Assembly: GCA_051294375.1 (NCBI GenBank)
Contig: CM119267.1
Location: forward strand, 13,153,081-13,217,080
Length of the DNA: 64,000 bases
Direction of reading: 5' to 3'
DNA from: Paraspadella gotoi
Taxonomy: Eukaryota > Chaetognatha
Below, piece after piece: positions 10,275 to 21,495 of the stretch. The notes below the pieces were generated by a model. The model saw nothing but the letters and a program-made list of their open reading frames with translations, searched no databases and was not told the origin of the DNA. A program made the position numbers and the translations under genes. Numbering within the stretch: the stretch's first letter is position 1; every line of letters starts with the position of its first letter.

Positions 10275-10788
10275 AAAAACCATATATAAACGTTTTTCCA
10301 AAATTGTTGGGGAGGCGTTTAACGCAAAGTAGGAAACAAATTTTCTTTTCCTTCCTGAAGAGTGAAGACACTTTGTTTTTTTCATCGCGAATTTCAGGTT
10401 TAAATTGGGTTTCGAAATTGAAAATCCGTTGAACTTTCGCGGTCCATTTTTTTTCCTTTTTATTTTGTCATCATCTCACAAAGACACATGTTTGGTTGTT
10501 TGGTTGTTTGCCCTTTTTTCGCTCAGATTGGTTTGATCCGTTTTGAAAGCCTGCATTCACTTGGAGAGATTAAGTTTTTATTTTTATTTTTTTTTAGTTG
10601 GATTAGTTTAATAATTAATTTAATTTTCAATCCTCAAGGTTGTTGTCTCCTTTGATAACCAATTTCCTCCGGGCGAACGATCAACTTTCTTTTTATATTA
10701 ACTTTGTAGAGAAAATTATAACGACATATACTTTAAAGAAGAAAATTCTAAAGATGTAGGAAGACAAAAAAAAATAGAAGCAGGTACG
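10275..10788. other. No recognisable feature
   Basis: Anonymous intron 1 sequence between hairpin-family copy C and the TA-flanked transposon. Confidence 0.4.
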
Positions 10789-10790
10789 TA

Positions 10791-11617
10791 CTGGAGTGGG
10801 ACCATATATCGAGACAAAATTTAAAAAATAATTACTCTAAAACTCTTAATGATTTTTAAAATCTGAATAAATATTCGTATAATACTCTCTCCTAGCTTTT
10901 GAAATTCTATGGTGTTATGCTTTTTTGGATGCAGCAAAAGCAATTGCTCGGTTTTCTCTGCGCGGTTTGAAAGAAAAATGTTTGAATACTTATTGTTTAA
11001 TCTCATTCTAAATCATTACAGTTTAAAATATTTTTGGAAGTACTTATTTATAGTATAATAATGCTTCTGCAATGTGTACATGGTATTTTGATTAAATCTA
11101 TTTTAAAGTAAACTGGTAAGGTTCGGGTAAGTTACTTTTATGGTTTAATTTTATTTAAAACTTACTTTTATCAAAAGATTTCTCAACGATATTGACAGAT
11201 AATTAAATTAATCATGTAAGATTTCTGAATGCATAAAAAAATCGTCAAAAAGGTAAGAAATACATAAAGTATTTGTAAATTTAAGCATATTCATTATAAT
11301 ATTCCTTAAATTTGGTTTTACTTACCTGAAAAAAAATTAAATAGGTTTAATTTGGATAGTGATGAAAAGCTTAAAATCAGATGAATTAAAGAAAAGACTG
11401 TCATGTTCAGAAACGACAACTAGAAAATATTAACAAGTATGACTTATGACGCATAAAACGATTAAATGTTTTTAAAACATCCACAACGCCTTTATTTATT
11501 TTGTATATAAAAGTAAAAAGCCAGAAAAATTTTTGCAACTCATTTTATTATTGTATCTGAAATCGTTCAGAGAGGGCAGGACGTTAAGTTTTGTCTCGAT
11601 ATAAAGACCCACCCCTG
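10791..11617. mobile_element. TA-flanked terminal-inverted-repeat transposon, copy A (Tc1/mariner-type MITE)
   Basis: Left end C(T)GGAGTGGGACC...ATATATCGAGACAAAATTT; right end, reverse-complemented, CAGGGGTGGGTC...ATATCGAGACAAAACTTAACG. A TA dinucleotide lies on each side (10789-10790 and 11618-11619), as expected for Tc1/mariner insertion. The internal 61-codon minus frame (10821-11006) is not recognisable as a transposase, so the element is non-autonomous. Copy B at 33904-34573 is its inverted relative and shares both ends plus the internal segment around GGAAGTACTTATTT. Confidence 0.7.
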
Positions 11618-11679
11618 TATTACTCGTCGGAAGAAAATTAAAATAAGAAAAAAAATAAAGGTAATAACGCGAGGAAATA

Positions 11680-12106
11680 GGAAAAAAGTTGTTAAAAGGA
11701 AAGTTGGAAGAAATGAAAGTTGGAAAAGAAAGGAACAGAAATAAAATAGTAGAAAAAAAAACACGAAGGAAAAAAAGAAGAGAGAATTGGAATTTGTTTG
11801 TTGTCGTTAGTCGCCCGCGGGTAGAAGAAGCGGAAGTGGGTGGGGAAACAGTCGAGAACTGTCGCCGACTGTCGAAACAGTTTTGCTTTTACGAAGATTA
11901 AAAAAAATTGTTTTAAGGATGAAGGAGGAAGTTGATAACTTCGTACACTTAAGAATCTAACATCATAAGTCAATTTGGTTGTAAAAGGACAAAAGACTTT
12001 TTTATATTATAAAAAATGTTACAATGTTACAATGAACAATTGTACATGACAGTACACTGTACAAGTGTACATATGTGTACATATGTGTAATTGTGTATAT
12101 CGCAAG
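11680..12106. other. Purine-rich then low-complexity sequence; no gene
   Basis: A-rich/G-rich until about 11800, then a region of alternating GTACA/TGTAC motifs at 12020-12100 (TGTACATATGTGTACATATG) that runs into an assembly gap. Confidence 0.5.
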
Positions 12107-12723
12107 NNNNNNNNNNNNNNNNNNNNNNNNNNNNNNNNNNNNNNNNNNNNNNNNNNNNNNNNNNNNNNNNNNNNNNNNNNNNNNNNNNNNNNNNNNNNNN
12201 NNNNNNNNNNNNNNNNNNNNNNNNNNNNNNNNNNNNNNNNNNNNNNNNNNNNNNNNNNNNNNNNNNNNNNNNNNNNNNNNNNNNNNNNNNNNNNNNNNNN
12301 NNNNNNNNNNNNNNNNNNNNNNNNNNNNNNNNNNNNNNNNNNNNNNNNNNNNNNNNNNNNNNNNNNNNNNNNNNNNNNNNNNNNNNNNNNNNNNNNNNNN
12401 NNNNNNNNNNNNNNNNNNNNNNNNNNNNNNNNNNNNNNNNNNNNNNNNNNNNNNNNNNNNNNNNNNNNNNNNNNNNNNNNNNNNNNNNNNNNNNNNNNNN
12501 NNNNNNNNNNNNNNNNNNNNNNNNNNNNNNNNNNNNNNNNNNNNNNNNNNNNNNNNNNNNNNNNNNNNNNNNNNNNNNNNNNNNNNNNNNNNNNNNNNNN
12601 NNNNNNNNNNNNNNNNNNNNNNNNNNNNNNNNNNNNNNNNNNNNNNNNNNNNNNNNNNNNNNNNNNNNNNNNNNNNNNNNNNNNNNNNNNNNNNNNNNNN
12701 NNNNNNNNNNNNNNNNNNNNNNN
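12107..12723. other. Assembly gap, 617 N
   Basis: Unknown bases within cadherin intron 1. Open frames drawn across it have no meaning. Confidence 1.
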
Positions 12724-13059
12724 GGGAAGGAAGAGGAAGAGAGAGAGGGGGAGATGAGGGATGAGGGGCGGGGGGAGATATGAGAGCGGGGGGAGAGCGA
12801 TGAGATGACGAGAGTGAAGAGCGAGAGGAGAGAGAGAGAGAACAAGAGAGAGAAGAGGGGAAATAAGGGGGGAAGGAAGAGGGCTAAAATAAAATTTTTC
12901 CCTCAAAAAATTTTTTATTTCCAGACGAGGTTTAAACGATTATTGGAATCCCGAGCGAATCAAATTCGAACATCGAATTTTAATTAAAACGAAAAGATTT
13001 CGTTTCTCATTGAACGGTGCCGTGGGGATATGGAAAAAGAAAGAAATGGAGAAAGAAAG

Positions 13060-13069
13060 AAAGAAGAAA

Positions 13070-13153
<84 letters not shown>

Positions 13154-13157
13154 AAAA
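13060..13157. repeat. (GAAA)n microsatellite
   Basis: About 24 AAAG units in cadherin intron 1. Confidence 0.95.
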
Positions 13158-13189
13158 ATAAAGAAAATTGATTACGGAATGATAAAATA

Positions 13190-13479
13190 AATAAATGAAT
13201 GAATGTATGAACGAATCAATGAATCAATGAATGAGTTCGAATGGGTTGGAAGGAGCTCGTGCTTCCTCCGGAGCCACTGGTGCTGCTGATTTTCGGACGA
13301 GTAGCAGGGTATGAAATACTACCGCTACAATGTATGCGGCGGCCATTTAAGGTTAAGGTGAAAACGCGAGTACTGTATGAATGAATGAGTAAATGAATGA
13401 ATGAATGAACGAATAAATAAATGAATGAATAAATGAATAAACGAATAAACAAATGAATGAATAAATGAANNNNNNNNNN

Positions 13480-13510
<31 letters not shown>

Positions 13511-13620
13511 GTAGAAAATTAATAAATATATATATAATTAATTAATTAATTTATAAATAAATAAAAAAAAAATAAAATAAAATAAAGTAAAATAAAATAA
13601 AATAAAATAAAATAAATAAT
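13190..13620. repeat. (TGAA)n, (TAAA)n and (AAAAT)n tracts with a 10-N gap
   Basis: TGAATGAA-type units before 13470, ten N at 13470-13479, TAAA units to about 13510, AATTAATT, then AAAAT pentamers to about 13620. Between 13230 and 13370 is a less repetitive patch (GGAGCCACTGGTGCTGCTGA) with no supported function. Confidence 0.85.
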
Positions 13621-13708
13621 GAACGAATGGAAGAAAATATAAAGAAAAAACATCCGTAACTAACACCTTTCTCCACGCCATCCCCATCTGTTTCCCGCCA
13701 TTTCTCAC

Positions 13709-14542
13709 CTTAATAGCGAACCGCATGGTGGTGCTTTCGTCGTCGTCAGCGAAAAGCGTCTTGTTCTCCCGATCGATCCTCCCAGCGACGATCATCCTCC
13801 TCGTCGCGTAATCGATGCGGAAAAAGTCTTGAAACGGAGTCGTCGTCGTCGTCGTCGTCGTCGTCGGTCCCAGAGCGGCCAGCGTCACGACGGCCGCGTC
13901 CGCGTCTTCCAACACTTCCGTCAAATTGAGCACGGGCGCCCCAAGCGGAAGTTCTTCCTCGACGTCGTGGATGACGAAGGTCAACGGGTATTTGGGGTTT
14001 AGATCACAGGGTTTGGAATAGGCGATGGGGAGGGAGAAGGAGAGGAAGAGGAGGAGGAAGAGGAAGAGAGGAACATGTGGAAGAGCGAAGGAGGGAAGGG
14101 AAGGGAACGTCCGAAGGCGGCGACGTTGACGAAGCGTTCGAGACGTCGTCTTCGAATTCGAGGCCGACTTTCGGAAAGACAAAACCGGAAGTTCCATCGG
14201 CGCCGTCTCGGGCGACGCTCGGAAAGACGGCGTCATTTCCCAAAACGTCGCCGGTAAATCGGAGATGATAGAGGCGCCCTCACTTTCGTCGTCGGCGGCG
14301 GAAAAAGTCGCAAGAGGTGAATGTTTTGCTGAGTCCCACGCTTCCTCGTTTATTCCGTCGTCGTCATCCCTATTTCTCGTTTCGGCGCCGCCAGTTATTC
14401 TCTCCGCCGTCGTCAATCGCCGCATTCTCTCCGCCCAATGACGCCGCGCCGCAAACACCCGGTCACGCGACGAACAAAAGGTCAAACGCAGCGTAAGAGG
14501 TCGCGAGACACTCAGGAGACGAGGGCTTCGTCGCGCGTCCAT
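13709..14542 (-). CDS. Cadherin-family gene, first coding exon (signal peptide and EC1)
   Basis: Calcium-dependent cell-adhesion receptor of the cadherin superfamily; the product would be a surface membrane protein. The exon encodes 278 codons from an ATG at 14542 and ends in frame at a consensus donor (AAG, then gtgaga, intron starting at 13708). Residues about 152-176 are a hydrophobic run ending AYS before KPC, which reads as a signal peptide. EC1 then starts (EEELPLGAP) and reaches the calcium-motif version GRIDREN near residue 257. A poly-Thr run (residues 227-235), coded by an ACG/ACC repeat, interrupts EC1. A 150-residue leader before a signal peptide is unusual, so the true start may be a later Met (residue 103 or 116) or an upstream splice. 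Exon 2 joins in phase 0. Family assignment is firm; the subfamily (protocadherin, Fat-like or other) cannot be told. Confidence 0.82.
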
Positions 14543-14544
14543 TC

Positions 14545-14600
14545 GTGGGATACGTGACGGGTGGGCGTGGCGCCAGGTGGGCGTTGTTCCCGGTTTGGCG
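14545..14600 (-). promoter_or_regulatory. GC-box/KLF-type cluster upstream of the cadherin ATG
   Basis: Two GGTGGGCG(T) motifs (14560-14571 and about 14576-14587), in both cases CCACGCCCACC-like on the minus strand, sit just 5' of the proposed cadherin start. Such CACCC/GC boxes bind Sp/KLF-type factors in animals. No TATA box is obvious. Promoter role is inferred from position only. Confidence 0.3.
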
Positions 14601-14843
14601 TGGTTTGGTTGTTGGTGTTTGAAGAAGCGATGATCGTTGTTGTTGTTATTGCCGTTGTTGTTGTTCTTGTTGTCAATTTTTCGTGCGATTCCTAATTACC
14701 GTCTGCTTTCTTTTTGTTGTCTATTTAGTTTCCATTTTAATCTCCCCTGTTGTAGTTGTAGTTGATTCAAGGGTCGCCGTTGAGGGCGAAACTGGAGGGA
14801 AAAAAGAGGGAAAGTTAGAGAGGGACGGGGCGCTTAACCCGCC

Positions 14844-14936
14844 TGTAACACGGTGTTACAGCCTGATCCGAAGCTCAGGACTGTTATATTGAACGCGTTA
14901 TGTCATTAACACTTATCAATAATTACTGTCTCTTCA
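14844..14936 (+). repeat. 5' LTR of the TRIM-like element
   Basis: 93 bp, TGTAACAC to CTCTTCA; its first 17 bases form an inverted pair (TGTAACAC/GTGTTACA). Confidence 0.6.
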
Positions 14937-14937
14937 T

Positions 14938-14950
14938 TGGTGAGCCCGAC
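14938..14950 (+). promoter_or_regulatory. tRNA-Trp-type primer-binding site
   Basis: TGGTGAGCCCGAC, two bases inside the 5' repeat. It differs at one position from the complement of the animal tRNA-Trp 3' end and would prime minus-strand reverse transcription. Confidence 0.55.
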
Positions 14951-15259
14951 TTCCGAACACAACAGCAACAACAACACTTTCAGCGACATGCCTCAACTGG
15001 CGATGCACTTTCCGCCCACAACACATCAGGCGAATGCCTCAACTGGTGACTGAACTTTCCACAACAACAACATTCACTGAAGAGACGCAACAGACTTCTC
15101 CTACGGGAGGGGGGGATGTATGGTGGACTAAAAAAAATCCACCAACCGTTCATCAGCGGCCATTGGTGCTGGACGGCAAGACATTCGCCTCCCCAACCAA
15201 GGTCCGGGGATTTAGCCCGGTGGTCGCTGGCAGTTAAGAGGACGGGGCGCTTACCCGCC

Positions 15260-15352
15260 TGTAACACGGTGTTACAGCCGATCCGAAGCTCAGGGATCCT
15301 TAATTGAACGGCTTATGTCATTTAACACTTATCAATAATTACTGTCTCTTCA
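15260..15352 (+). repeat. 3' LTR of the TRIM-like element
   Basis: 93 bp, same start and end as the 5' copy, with a few substitutions and small indels. Confidence 0.6.
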
Positions 15353-15359
15353 AAGTTAT

Positions 15360-16215
15360 TTTTAGTTTGATATAAACAGTTTGGACGTCTACCTTTTTGT
15401 CAGTAAAAAAGTCGTCATTTTTTCATTATGTTTTACAGGAAACAAAAGCTTGACCCACTGCGTATTTTATCATATAAAATTTTAAATAGATACAAATAAA
15501 ACATATATTTTTTATTTGATTTTATTTTCAAGCTTCATCATTTTCTTTTTTATATAAAACATCTAATATCTCAATTTTGAGCAAAGTTTATTTTTAGAAT
15601 ATTTTGAAAAAAATATTCCCTTGGCTTAATCGTCATGCAGAATTTTAGTTTTGCACATAAAATAAGATAATAAAAAGATGAACATCAGATTGTTCAAAAT
15701 CGAATGCTTGAATTTTTGATTTTAATCTTAATCGTAAAATTTTGAACATAAAAAATATTTTTAAAAAAATGAATATTCTATCTTTTTCAATAATTAAAAA
15801 TTAATTAAGCGTATTAATCTTGTATAATAAGCAACCAAATTATCATGCATATTGGCAAAAGATTGCTCTTTCGGAAAATATTTTTGAACTATTCTAAATA
15901 AAAATTTTTTTACCAGTGGATCTGAAATATTGCTTAATTCTGTAGATTATAAAAATCTATTGTTAAAGCTCATTATGAACATCGTAAGGTAACCAAAAGC
16001 TCTTATATAATGCTACTACATTTTTTTAAAGCATTTTTCATGACTTTCTATCAGATTTCTTCTTTTTTATCCTTATTGCCCTTCTGTGGTAGTTGACACT
16101 CATGGAGACAGTACTAGTCTCCGAGTACCAAACAACAACTATACTAAAAGATTATGAATTTAATATGGCGACGAGTGAAGTAAAAATGATCATAAGTAGG
16201 ATGCAACCAAATTAA
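15360..16215. other. No recognisable feature
   Basis: AT-rich anonymous sequence with no open frame above 60 codons. Confidence 0.5.
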
Positions 16216-16219
16216 GCGT

Positions 16220-16252
16220 GATCTGACTCTGTGTCGTCAGCAGATCCGGCTA
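16220..16252 (+). mobile_element. Terminal fragment of hairpin-ended repeat family 2
   Basis: GTCAGCAGATCCGGCTAAAAA matches the last bases of copies B, C and E. Only the end is present, just outside palindrome I. Confidence 0.4.
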
Positions 16253-16270
16253 AAAAGAGGTAGAGAGAGT

Positions 16271-16307
<37 letters not shown>

Positions 16308-19061
16308 AAGAACGGGGAGACAGAGATAGAGGACCTACAGACAGACAGTCACAGAGACAGGGTGCTGCCGAGGAGCGCAGGACGCGCGGCCTTGAGTGCG
16401 GGAAATGAGTAGCTGAGTGTTTGGGTCAGTGAGCGAAGGTGAGTAATCACCATAGAGCGAGTGATTGAATAGGTGAGTAGCGAATGGTGAAGAGAAAGAT
16501 AGAGAGAAAGAAGGGAGATGATAGAGATAATATAAAAGTATGAGAGAGTAGAGAAAGGCTGAAGGCAACGAGACCTGGAGACGTGAATCGGGTATTTGAG
16601 AACACACAACAGCGATGATATTAATGACATACTTAGTAACTACATTAATGATAAATACTGGACGAAGACAAAGACGAACATCATTAAAGACTAGATCTAA
16701 GGCAAAGATAATAAGCTTAGCTAACGACGACGACGACGACAAAATGCGTAACAAATTGGTTCATCAATGTGTTACGTCGCGTCTTTGTGACATGACATTG
16801 ACGTAACATGACTACAATAACTTTCTTAGCCTGTGATATTATGACACGTACTGCATCGGAATTTTGTCTTTATTCTCCATAGTTTTAGGATTTCCTGAAA
16901 GCGGCGCTAGCAGTCCCTTAATTTAGGTTTTTTCTGTGTCAACTAATATAGGCGAATAATGAGATTTTTTAACGTCAGTGGACAGTCCGACGGACAGACA
17001 TACCGACCGACCGAGCCGACCTACCGAAAAGTGTCTTATTGTGCAACTAAAAAGGTCTCCTTTTGTTTGGAATCAGGGTAAGTATAGTCGGGAAAAATAA
17101 ACACGAAGAACTTTAAAAATACGTAAAAAAATTAAATGTAAGTTAACAGCACTCAAATTCTCAGATACGAGGCCATCCATAAATATTCAATGACAAAACC
17201 GGGAAGGATTTTTATTCCAGGTCATTCATCTCTCTCCTCTGTTTGCCCTTTTTTCCCTAATCTTTCCCGCTTTCCTCCGCCCGTGTTTCTAAATCTAATA
17301 TGACAGATGGCGCCAACGTCGGAGAGAATTGAAAACGCAAATTTTCATCCTCGTATTTTCGCAAATTAGCGGATAATCAAGTTGGTTGTAATGACTTTTA
17401 AATGAAGCTGAAATGGGAAACCGAGCCTCGTCGGCACAAAGGAAGATGATGCTTTTCTGTGCGAGGTGCAATGAAAGGGAGAGAGTAGAGACGGAAAGGA
17501 GAGAGAGACTGAGACAGAGATGCTGGATTTGAATCGCGAGAGTGAGACGGCGCGGAATAAGGAGCGGAGAAACGCACTGAGGGAACGGTTGACGGTTTCA
17601 AAAAGAAAAATCGTTGAATCACAAAGCAAAAACAAGAAGCCTCTCTCTCTCTCTCTCTCTTCTTTCTCTTCTCTCTCTTTCCTCATATCTTCCGACTTTT
17701 TTATTCCCGTAGTTGGCGACGGAACTACTTTTTTTTTGGCACGACGTCTTGTCTTTCCCTCTGGCGGGCAGCGGAAAATCATCCGCGGGGTCAAAGTTCA
17801 AACCTGACGTCGTTTCATTAATGCATTATTCACAGCAAAGTTAGCGCGCTTGTTCCTTTGTTGCTTCATTTATTCAAGTGTTGATTTTTATTGCCTGTTT
17901 CGCGTATAATTTATTCACGTGGAAGGACCGGAAGCCTGTAGGTATCAGTTTATGTTAAGTACTGTTCATAAAAACAGTTGAAGAATAGTTATGAGAAATG
18001 CCGCAAACAGTAAACGGACAGAAGATAAAAAGAGTGACAGAGAACGATTATCTTGTGTGTATAACAATACAGAAGCACCGTAGAAAGATATTTTCTGACG
18101 GCATTCGGTTAGAATCAAAGTATTTCCCTTAAAATCTCAGAATATTCTGCTCAACTCCACTTTTATACGCATCGCGATCCGCCCGAGACCTCTCCACCTC
18201 ATCCGTACTTCCGTACGTCTGTGCCTTTCGTCCGTCGTCAGTCTTCCCCCCTTTTTAATTAACGGCGATTAATGAATATCTCCATAAAAACTCCCGCCCT
18301 TCGGACGAAGACATAAAAGGAGACGCTAATGCGGACCTCATCGCGACGATTACGACACTCATTGTCGGAGGTGTGGGGGGGGGGGGCGGGAGATAGAGCG
18401 GGTAGGAGGTGGGGTTGGGGTTGCCACCAGATTGGGGTTAGGGTTTGACTAAAGTTGTGTTTGTGGTTTGGGGCTAAAATGTTGGATCGGGTTCGATCGT
18501 ATAAAACTGACGATTTCGTCTTCGTCGTTGTCATCGTAATCGTCATTGTAGTTCGTCTTTGTCGTCGATATCGTCGTTGTCGTCCTTTGCATCTTGACAT
18601 CGTCTTTCGTCTCAACGTATATTTTGCGAATTCGTCACGTCGAGTTGATGGCGTCTTTTCGAAGGCGATCGCGTCATTCGTCTTTCTCGTCACGCCCTTT
18701 CATCGTCGTCGTCGCTACAATCCTCACAACATCGAGTTTTTAAAGAGAAAATCGTTTTTGTTCCGACGATTGATGACAACAACAACAACAACAACAAAGA
18801 CGTATGACGGATTGCGTGTAAAGGAAACCCTAAAATAGTTTCCGCCTTTTGATCGAGGTAAAAGGTGTGTGAAAGAGAGAGAGAGAGAGAGGAGAGAGAG
18901 GAGAGAAGAGAGAGATGTGGTGAAATCGAAGGATAAATGGAAGAAAGGAAAAAAAATCGGAGAAAGAAAAAAAAGTGGGGAGGAAGGTGAGACGAAAAAA
19001 AAAGACTGAATGACGAGTCATTCGGACTTTCTTTCTCTCTTCATCGAAGGAGCCATTTAGA

Positions 19062-19138
<77 letters not shown>

Positions 19139-19146
19139 CTCTCTCT
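19062..19146. repeat. (CT)n microsatellite in palindrome I, left arm
   Basis: About 85 bases; the mirror-image (GA)n is at 21402-21494 and is uninterrupted, so the two arms differ in repeat length. Confidence 0.9.
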
Positions 19147-19524
19147 GTTTTTTCGCGTTCGCAAAAAGCGGGACTATTTTTGTCGGTGGAGACTCACGGC
19201 GACGATTCGTCTTTGTTTATTACTCCGCCTCGTACTTTTTGGTCTTCAAAGTTGTCTCCGTTGTTTCGTCGTCGTCGTCGTCGTCGTTGTCGTCTCTTGA
19301 TAGTCGACGTTTTTCAATCGTTTTGGTGTTTTTTGAGTCTTCGTCGTTTAATATTTCTTATTCTTTATCCTTATTTTCAATTCTACAGACATTGCTATCA
19401 ATGAAATTTTTTAACTTAAATCTTTTTCTTTTACAGAGAGATAAACTCTTCACGTCAACTCAACTTCTTTTTCTTCGTCTTCATCTTCATTCTCTTCCTC
19501 CTCCTCTCTCTCTTCATCCTCAAA

Positions 19525-19596
19525 ATGGCGTTGCGTCCACGTCGCAGGTCGAAGGTGATCGTCGCCTCTGACTCTCCACATCGATTTTCGCCTTAA
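19525..19596 (+). CDS. Possible 23-residue small ORF (left palindrome arm)
   Basis: ATG in a good context (CAAAATGG) opens 23 codons (MALRPRRRSKVIVASDSPHR, then FSP and stop). The right arm has the same ORF on the minus strand at 20954-21025, identical although indels occur nearby. Basic and Ser-rich, no known domain. Identity between arms could simply reflect recent duplication or an assembly echo. It could be an upstream ORF or the start of a spliced gene. Confidence 0.2.
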   Translation: MALRPRRRSKVIVASDSPHRFSP

Positions 19597-20251
19597 CCGA
19601 CGACGACGACGACGACGACGACGATAGAAAAGAAAAAACTCAGCACGACGTTAACGGACGACGACGTGACGCACGTCGAGGGCGTTTCTCCTCTCGTCGG
19701 CCTAGAGACAGCGTGACCACCGGCGGGCGCCGACTTCCAATGGACCGGCGCCGCTCGAAAGCTCGTGGCGGAACCTCCCTTCGTTGTTTCACACTCTAAT
19801 GATCCCCCTTCAATCCATTCATTTCGGTGAACCCGTCCACGTGGCGCGCGAAGCTTGCCTCGGCGCGACTGTACGCCCCTGTTCAACACGAATACCACAC
19901 CCATCGCGGCCTGACCGCGCCCTCTTTAACCGCCGCTTCATAAATTGGCCTTGCTTTCAACCCCCCCTCTCCCCATCGACTTCATCCCGTTGACCAATAC
20001 CTTTCCCCCATTCAACCTCTCCCCTCTCATCCAATCCCTGGCCGGCTTTCTTACCCCCTACCGCCCCTCCTCCCATCGGCCCCCACTTCCTTGGCAATGG
20101 GATGGCATGGGACCCGGAGATCGCCAGAGCGTGAGAGAGGAAAAAAAGAGAAGAGAAAGAGGGAATAATTTTACGCTCTCTTAGCGCCTTTGCTCTCTTT
20201 TTTTCACCATCTCCCTTCGTCTGGCCGGTTGCTGGCTGGAATATTGTTGTC

Positions 20252-20255
20252 TCTC

Positions 20256-20320
<65 letters not shown>
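20252..20320. repeat. (CT)n microsatellite at the palindrome I centre
   Basis: Ends at CAGT directly before the 25-N gap. Confidence 0.95.
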
Positions 20321-20322
<2 letters not shown>

Positions 20323-20347
20323 NNNNNNNNNNNNNNNNNNNNNNNNN
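20323..20347. other. Assembly gap, 25 N
   Basis: A round-number gap at the axis of palindrome I. Confidence 1.
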
Positions 20348-20953
20348 GTGAAAAATTATTCCCTCTTTCTCTTCTTTTTCTTCCCTCTCCACGCTCTGGC
20401 GATCTCCGGGTCCCATTGCCATCCCATTGCCAAGGGAAGTGGGTGGCCGATGGGAGGAGGGGCGGAGGGGGGGGGTAAGAAAGCCGGGCCAGGGATCGGA
20501 TGAGAGGGGAGAGGTTGAATGGGGGAAAGGGTATTGGTCAACGGGATGAAGTCGATGGGGAGAGGGGGGGTTGAAAGCAAGGCCAATTTATGAAGCGGCG
20601 GTTAAAGAGGGCGCGGTCAGGCCGCGATGGGTGTGGTATTCGTGTTGAAACAGGGGCGTGACAGTCGGCGCCGAGGCAAGCTCTCGCGCGCCACGTGGAC
20701 GGGTTCACCGGAAATGAGTGGATTGAAAGGGGGAATCATTAGAGTGTGAAACAACGAAGGGAGGTTCCGCCCACGAAGCTTTCGAGCGGCGCCGGTCCAT
20801 TGGAAGTCGGCGCCCGCCGGTGGTCACGCTGTCTCTAGGCCGACGAGAGGAGAAACGCCCTCGACGGCGTCACGTCGTCGTTATCGTCGTCGTTAACGTC
20901 GTCGCTGAGTTTTTCTTTTCTATCGTCGTCGTCGTCGTCGTCGTCGTCGTCGG

Positions 20954-21025
20954 TTAAGGCGAAAATCGATGTGGAGAGTCAGAGGCGACGATCACCTTCG
21001 ACCTGCGACGTGGACGCAACGCCAT
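20954..21025 (-). CDS. Possible 23-residue small ORF (right palindrome arm)
   Basis: Mirror copy of 19525-19596 with the same translation. See that entry for the reservations. Confidence 0.2.
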   Translation of the reverse strand: MALRPRRRSKVIVASDSPHRFSP

Positions 21026-21250
21026 TTTGAGGATGAAGAGGAGGAGGAAGAGAATGAAGATGAAGACGAAGAAAAAGAAGTTGAGTTGACGTGAAGAGTT
21101 TATCTCTTCTGTAAAAGAAAAAAGATTTAAAGTTAAAAATTTCATAGATAGCAATGTCTGTAGAATTGAAAATAAGGATAAAGATAAAGAAATATTAAAC
21201 GACGAAGACTCAAAAAACACCAAAAACGATTGAAAAACGTCGACTATCAA

Positions 21251-21283
<33 letters not shown>

Positions 21284-21394
21284 AACGGAGACAACTTTGA
21301 AGACCAAAAAGTACGAGGCGGAGTAATAAACAAAGACGAATCGTCGCCGTGAGTCTCCACCGACAAAAATAGTTCCCGCTTTTTGCGAACGCGA

Positions 21395-21495
<101 letters not shown>

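Larger units (their letters stand above)
14824..15352 (+). mobile_element. TRIM-like miniature LTR retroelement
   Basis: Two direct repeats (14824-14936 and 15241-15352, about 93% alike by eye) flank about 300 bp. Within each, a 93-bp LTR-like segment begins TGTAACACGGTGTTACA and ends CTCTTCA. Directly after the 5' copy is TTGGTGAGCCCGAC, one base from the primer-binding site complementary to the 3' end of tRNA-Trp (TGGTGACCCCGAC). A purine stretch AAGAGGACGGGG precedes the 3' copy. No gag or pol frame fits, so it matches the TRIM class (terminal-repeat retrotransposon in miniature). A possible AAGTTA target duplication flanks it (14812-14817, 15353-15358), though this requires the LTR to start at 14818 rather than at TG. 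Confidence 0.7.
16305..20174. repeat. Palindrome I, left arm
   Basis: Reverse complement of 20348-24290, collinear throughout. Matching landmarks include GGTGCTGCCGAGGAGCGCAG near 16360 against its complement near 24230, GTAAACGGACAG near 18010, and GAATAATTTTAC at the inner end. Differences are mostly single-base indels and homopolymer changes. It carries (GAC/GTC)n and (CT)n tracts and a 23-codon ORF described separately. No supported gene. Confidence 0.85.

Noticed and set aside
12019-12906. Long frames across 12107-12723, and likewise across 25560-25708, 28421-28739, 29426-29758 and 47581-47680
   Set aside because: They consist mostly of N-gap positions and have no sequence evidence.
18470-18838. 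127-codon plus frame with poly-Val/poly-Thr in palindrome I
   Set aside because: Coded by GTC/GAC repeats, broken by indels in the mirror arm, no domain.
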